From Verrucomicrobia bacterium UBA3214 (GTDB lineage Bacteria > Verrucomicrobiota > Kiritimatiellia > RFP12 > UBA1067): a DNA stretch of 10,296 nucleotides. The stretch lies in assembly GCA_002363575.1 (NCBI GenBank), contig DEWI01000176.1:1-10296 (forward strand). The letters run 5' to 3'. Below the pieces are notes generated by a model. It was given only the letters and a program-made list of their open reading frames with translations, searched no databases and was not told the DNA's origin. Each line of letters begins with the position of its first letter. Position 1 is the first letter of the stretch. Positions 7,721 to 10,296 of the stretch are shown here, piece after piece. The translations under genes were made by a program, and so were the position numbers.

Positions 7721-7734
7721 ATGCGGCGTTTAAC

Positions 7735-7810
7735 GGCGAGATAGCTCAGTTGGTAGAGCGCAGGACTCATAAGCCTAAGGTCAAGGGTTCGATCCCCTTT
7801 CTCGCCACCA
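7735..7810 (+). tRNA. tRNA with CAU anticodon (elongator Met, or Ile2), CCA encoded
   Basis: The gene is 76 nt including the encoded CCA. Acceptor stem GGCGAGA pairs perfectly with TCTCGCC, the D arm is GCTC/GAGC, and the T arm is AAGGG/CCCTT with the loop TTCGATC. The anticodon CAT is at 7768-7770 in loop CTCATAA. A G1-C72 pair and the absence of the three G-C pairs at the base of the anticodon stem exclude initiator tRNA. It is therefore elongator tRNA-Met or tRNA-Ile whose C34 is converted to lysidine; sequence reading alone does not decide. The anticodon stem is odd: 27-43 is C-A and 31-39 is A-G, leaving three Watson-Crick pairs. htpX begins 61 bases downstream with no clear terminator between. 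Confidence 0.95.
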
Positions 7811-7859
7811 TCCTCCGCTGCAAGGTCCGATTTGGTTTCGAATCCGCGGTCGCGCCGAC

Positions 7860-7864
7860 GGGAG
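7860..7864 (+). promoter_or_regulatory. htpX ribosome binding site
   Basis: GGGAG lies seven bases before the ATG at 7872, a good spacing. It is the best-placed Shine-Dalgarno-like sequence in the window and supports this htpX start. Confidence 0.6.
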
Positions 7865-7871
7865 AACTGCT

Positions 7872-8768
7872 ATGAAGAGAATTTTGATCTTTTCGCTTGT
7901 CAATATCGCGATAGTCGTCACGCTTTCCGTACTCGTGGAAGTAGTGTTCGCGCTTTGCGGCGCGAATGTGCAGGAAGTCTTCGGCGACTATGCGTACATC
8001 GCCGTATTCGCGCTCGTCTTCGGCTTCGGCGGCGCATTCATCTCGCTGCTGCTCTCGAAGACGATAGCGAAGTGGAGCACCGGCGCGAAGCTCGTGACGG
8101 GAGAAGAAGGCGAAGACGAGCGCTGGCTCGTCGATACCGTGGAAGAGCTGGCGCGCACCGCCAACGTCAAGACTCCGGAAGTCGCGATCTACGAAGGCGC
8201 GCCCAACGCCTTTGCCACGGGGGCGTTCAAGAACCACGCGCTCGTCGCCGTCTCCACGGGAATAATGCGCCAGATGACGCGCTCGGAGCTGCGCGCGGTG
8301 CTGGGCCACGAAATGAGCCACGTGACGAACGGCGACATGGTGACCATGGCGCTCGTGCAGGGAGTGTTGAATACTTTCGTGATTTTCATCTCGCGCGTGG
8401 CGGCGTGGATGCTCTCGAACGCGATGAAAGGCAAGGACGATCGCGGCTATTCGCGGCGCGGCGGCAACTGGGCGTACTACATGTTCGCGCGCCTCTTCGA
8501 AATCGTCCTGGGGCTTCTCGCGGCGATCATCGCCTGCTGGTATTCGCGCAAGAGGGAATTCGCGGCGGACGCCGGAAGCGCGCGCCTCCTCGGCAGCCCG
8601 ATGCCGATGGTGGCGGCTTTGCAGCGCCTCGGCAATCTCCAGCCGGGAGTCTTGCCGGACTCCATGAAAGCCTTCGGAATCGCTTCGGCGAAGAAGGAAT
8701 CCCTCTTCGCGACGCATCCGGCGATAGAGCGCCGCATCGAAGCGCTGATGATGAATTACAGAGCGTGA
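7872..8768 (+). CDS. htpX: HtpX, M48-family membrane zinc metalloprotease
   Basis: Inner-membrane protease that takes part in membrane-protein quality control, with its active site facing the cytoplasm. The 298-residue product matches the E. coli enzyme (293) along its whole length. Two N-terminal membrane helices (about 4-29 and 38-58) precede the domain ERWLVDTVEELA...NAFATGAFKNHALVAVSTG. The zinc motif is HEMSH at 146-150, followed by VTNGDMVTM. Two further hydrophobic segments lie near 157-180 and 195-217, and the third zinc ligand is Glu229 in KREFAADAGSARLLG. The C-terminus keeps the family ending THPAIERRIEAL. In E. coli htpX responds to envelope stress; here no stress promoter is visible and the gene lies 61 bases after a tRNA, probably on the same transcript. 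Confidence 0.97.
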   Translation: MKRILIFSLVNIAIVVTLSVLVEVVFALCGANVQEVFGDYAYIAVFALVFGFGGAFISLLLSKTIAKWSTGAKLVTGEEGEDERWLVDTVEELARTANVKTPEVAIYEGAPNAFATGAFKNHALVAVSTGIMRQMTRSELRAVLGHEMSHVTNGDMVTMALVQGVLNTFVIFISRVAAWMLSNAMKGKDDRGYSRRGGNWAYYMFARLFEIVLGLLAAIIACWYSRKREFAADAGSARLLGSPMPMVAALQRLGNLQPGVLPDSMKAFGIASAKKESLFATHPAIERRIEALMMNYRA

Positions 8769-8780
8769 GGGCGAGGCGGC

Positions 8781-8804
8781 GGGAGAAGCGCGAAACGCGA
8801 TGCC
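8781..8804 (+). promoter_or_regulatory. Ribosome site and small hairpin before the cca GTG start
   Basis: GGGAG at 8781-8785 is the only Shine-Dalgarno-like sequence before the GTG at 8805, but it is 19 bases away. Between them CGCG at 8789-8792 and CGCG at 8796-8799 can form an 11-base hairpin with an AAA loop. Folding it would shorten the effective spacing to eight bases. This is a structural inference from a short stem. Confidence 0.35.
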
Positions 8805-10160
8805 GTGGAGCAGAAGGCGAGAGAAATAGCACAGGCGGTGGCGAAGCGCGGCGGCCGCGCGCTGCTCGTCGGCGGCTGCGTGCGCGATTCCCTCCTCGGG
8901 CTTGAGCCGGGGGATTTCGATATCGAAGTCTTCGGGATGGAGACGGAAGCGCTGGAAAGCGCGCTCGCCGAACATTGGGAATTCGACGCGGTCGGCAAAT
9001 CCTTCGGCGTATTCAAGCTGAAAGGCGCGCATATCGACATATCGCTGGCGCGCCGCGAAACGAAGCTCGGGCGCGGCCACAAAGCGTTCGCCATCGAGTG
9101 CGACCCGTCCCTGGGCGTGGCGGACGCCGCGGCGCGGCGCGATTTCACGATCAACGCGATCTACCGCGACCCGCTGAGCGGAGAATTGATAGATCCGCAC
9201 GACGGCACGATCGACCTCGAAAAGCGCGTATTGCGCCATGTCTCCGGTCATTTCACCGAAGACCCGCTGCGCGTGCTGCGCGCAATGCAGTTCATCGCGC
9301 GCTTCTCGCTGGAGTGCGCGCCGGAGACGCTGGCGCTCTGCCGCTCGATGACTCCGGAGGGGCTGCCGCCAGAGCGCCTTTTCGAGGAATGGCGCAAGTT
9401 TCTCCTGCAAGGCGTCGCGATTTCCAAGGGGCTGGAATTCCTGCGCGCGACAGGCTGGACGCGATACTACCCGGAGCTGGAGCGCCTGATCGGCTGCGAG
9501 CAGGCGCGCGAATGGCATCCCGAAGGCGACGTCTGGAACCACACGCTTTGCGCGCTCGACGCATTCGCCGCGCGCCGCACCGGCGACGCCGCCGAAGATT
9601 TGACCGTCGGCCTCGCAGTGCTCTGCCACGATTTCGGCAAGCCCGCGGCGAGTTTTTTCGACCGCGCGAAAGGCAGGATACGCTCGCCCGGCCACGACGA
9701 AGCGGGCGTCGCGCCTACCCTCTCCTTCCTGCGCAGGCTCACGGCGGAAGAACGCATCCTCGCCGACGTGCCGCCGCTCGTCAGGACGCACATGCGGCCT
9801 TTCGCGCTCTGGAAAAGCAATGCCGGCGACGCCGCGGTGCGGCGCCTCGCGGCGGAGGTAAAACGCATCGACCGCCTCGTGAGAGTCGCGAAGGCGGATG
9901 ATGAAGGGCGCCCGCCCTTCGTCCCGGAGCCGCAGGCTCTCGAATGGCTCGCCGCCGCCGCCGCGCGCCTGGAAATCGCGAAAGCCGCGCCCGCGCCGAT
10001 CGTCATGGGCCGCGATCTAATCGCGCTCGGCATGAAGCCCGGCCCAAAATTCGGCAAGATACTCTCCGCGCTCTACGAAGCGCAGCTCGACGGCGCTTTC
10101 CAGACGAAGGAAGGCGCGCGGCACATGCTGGAAAAGCTCGCCGCGGAAGCGAAGAATTGA
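8805..10160 (+). CDS. cca: Class II tRNA nucleotidyltransferase (CCA-adding family) with HD domain
   Basis: Adds or repairs the 3' CCA of tRNAs from CTP and ATP without a nucleic acid template. The 451-residue product shows the family motifs in order: motif A LLVGGCVRDSLLG (20-32) with the metal-binding pair Asp37 and Asp39 in DFDIEVFG, motif B RRDFTINAIYRD, the DPHDGTIDL hinge, motif D EDPLRVLRAMQF, and motif E as PPERLFEEWRKFLL. An HD domain follows (WNHTLCALDAF, then LCHDFGKPA), and the C-terminus carries GRDLIALGMKPGPKFGKIL. The start is the GTG at 8805; no other start codon exists between the htpX stop and it in this frame, and the next ATG would remove motif A. It follows htpX by 36 bases. 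A specialised CC-adding or A-adding enzyme, or a poly(A) polymerase of the same superfamily, cannot be fully excluded. Confidence 0.92.
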   Translation: MEQKAREIAQAVAKRGGRALLVGGCVRDSLLGLEPGDFDIEVFGMETEALESALAEHWEFDAVGKSFGVFKLKGAHIDISLARRETKLGRGHKAFAIECDPSLGVADAAARRDFTINAIYRDPLSGELIDPHDGTIDLEKRVLRHVSGHFTEDPLRVLRAMQFIARFSLECAPETLALCRSMTPEGLPPERLFEEWRKFLLQGVAISKGLEFLRATGWTRYYPELERLIGCEQAREWHPEGDVWNHTLCALDAFAARRTGDAAEDLTVGLAVLCHDFGKPAASFFDRAKGRIRSPGHDEAGVAPTLSFLRRLTAEERILADVPPLVRTHMRPFALWKSNAGDAAVRRLAAEVKRIDRLVRVAKADDEGRPPFVPEPQALEWLAAAAARLEIAKAAPAPIVMGRDLIALGMKPGPKFGKILSALYEAQLDGAFQTKEGARHMLEKLAAEAKN

Positions 10161-10175
10161 AAACCGCCCTGTGCA

Positions 10176-10296
10176 ATGTCTGCAAAGCCGTATATTCTCT
10201 GGGACTGGAACGGGACGCTGCTCGACGATACTCGCGCGGCTTTCGACACGCTCAATATAATGCTTGCAAGGCGCAACGCCCCGCCGATAGAATTCG
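10176..10296 (+). CDS. HAD-superfamily hydrolase, N-terminal fragment (continues beyond window)
   Basis: Forty codons are visible after the ATG at 10176, which lies 15 bases after the cca stop. YILWDWNGTLLDDT at residues 6-19 is HAD motif I, with Asp10 as the phospho-accepting nucleophile. The second acidic position is Asn12 rather than Asp, a variant common in the DWNGTLLDD subgroup of phosphoglycolate phosphatase-like proteins. The following helix (AAFDTLNIMLARRNAPPIEF) is the start of the usual cap region. Close spacing suggests an operon with cca. Substrate cannot be named from this fragment. No clear ribosome site precedes the ATG. Confidence 0.85.
   Translation, partial: MSAKPYILWDWNGTLLDDTRAAFDTLNIMLARRNAPPIEF

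Noticed and set aside
7767..9791. Open reading frame of 674 codons on the minus strand across htpX, cca and the tRNA
   Set aside because: It has the same codon register as htpX and cca and an Arg-rich composition. It crosses a tRNA and two well-identified genes, so it is an antisense artefact.
1..10296. Mobile element, CRISPR array, toxin-antitoxin or phage-defence system
   Set aside because: I see no regularly spaced repeats, transposase or integrase motifs, or defence domains. The tRNA is intact and followed by housekeeping genes, with no integrase or attachment-site duplication visible.

Overview
The window is a stretch of GC-rich bacterial chromosome with a housekeeping and cell-envelope character. 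I see no insertion sequence, phage gene, CRISPR array or plasmid function. Seven protein genes and one tRNA gene account for nearly all of it, and the longest gap between genes is under 200 bases. A SecD-SecF fusion, a giant DUF2723 (TMEM260-like) membrane protein with a TPR tail, and a GC-rich diderm-type gene set suggest a PVC-group bacterium (Verrucomicrobiota, Kiritimatiellota or Lentisphaerota). That placement is inference from gene content only and is weak.

Layout. From 1 to 1865 (minus) lies the N-terminal and central part of a SecDF translocase accessory protein, cut by the window edge. Directly upstream on the same strand is uppP (1904-2686), the undecaprenyl-diphosphate phosphatase; the secDF promoter overlaps the uppP stop codon. 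Divergent from uppP is a 1252-residue DUF2723/TPR membrane protein (2809-6567, plus), a probable GT-C-fold glycosyltransferase. It converges on a YitT-family membrane protein (6644-7555, minus). Divergent from that gene, a CAU-anticodon tRNA gene (7735-7810) leads into htpX (7872-8768), a tRNA nucleotidyltransferase gene (8805-10160) and the first 40 codons of a HAD-family hydrolase (10176 to the window end), all on the plus strand and closely spaced.

Shared themes. Most products act in or on the inner membrane: protein export (SecDF), membrane proteolysis (HtpX), lipid-carrier recycling (UppP) and probable glycosylation (DUF2723). The tRNA and the CCA-adding enzyme give a small tRNA-maturation theme. 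Five promoters can be read directly. All five are extended -10 promoters of the form TGnTAWAAT, and none has a convincing -35 box. Two of them, in the uppP/DUF2723 divergent region, lie so close to the start codons that the mRNAs should be leaderless or nearly so.

I did not find a new multi-gene system. The points most worth following are the leaderless divergent pair, the mirrored yitT/tRNA promoter region, the probable tRNA-htpX co-transcript, the unusual anticodon stem of the tRNA, and the DUF2723-TPR protein.
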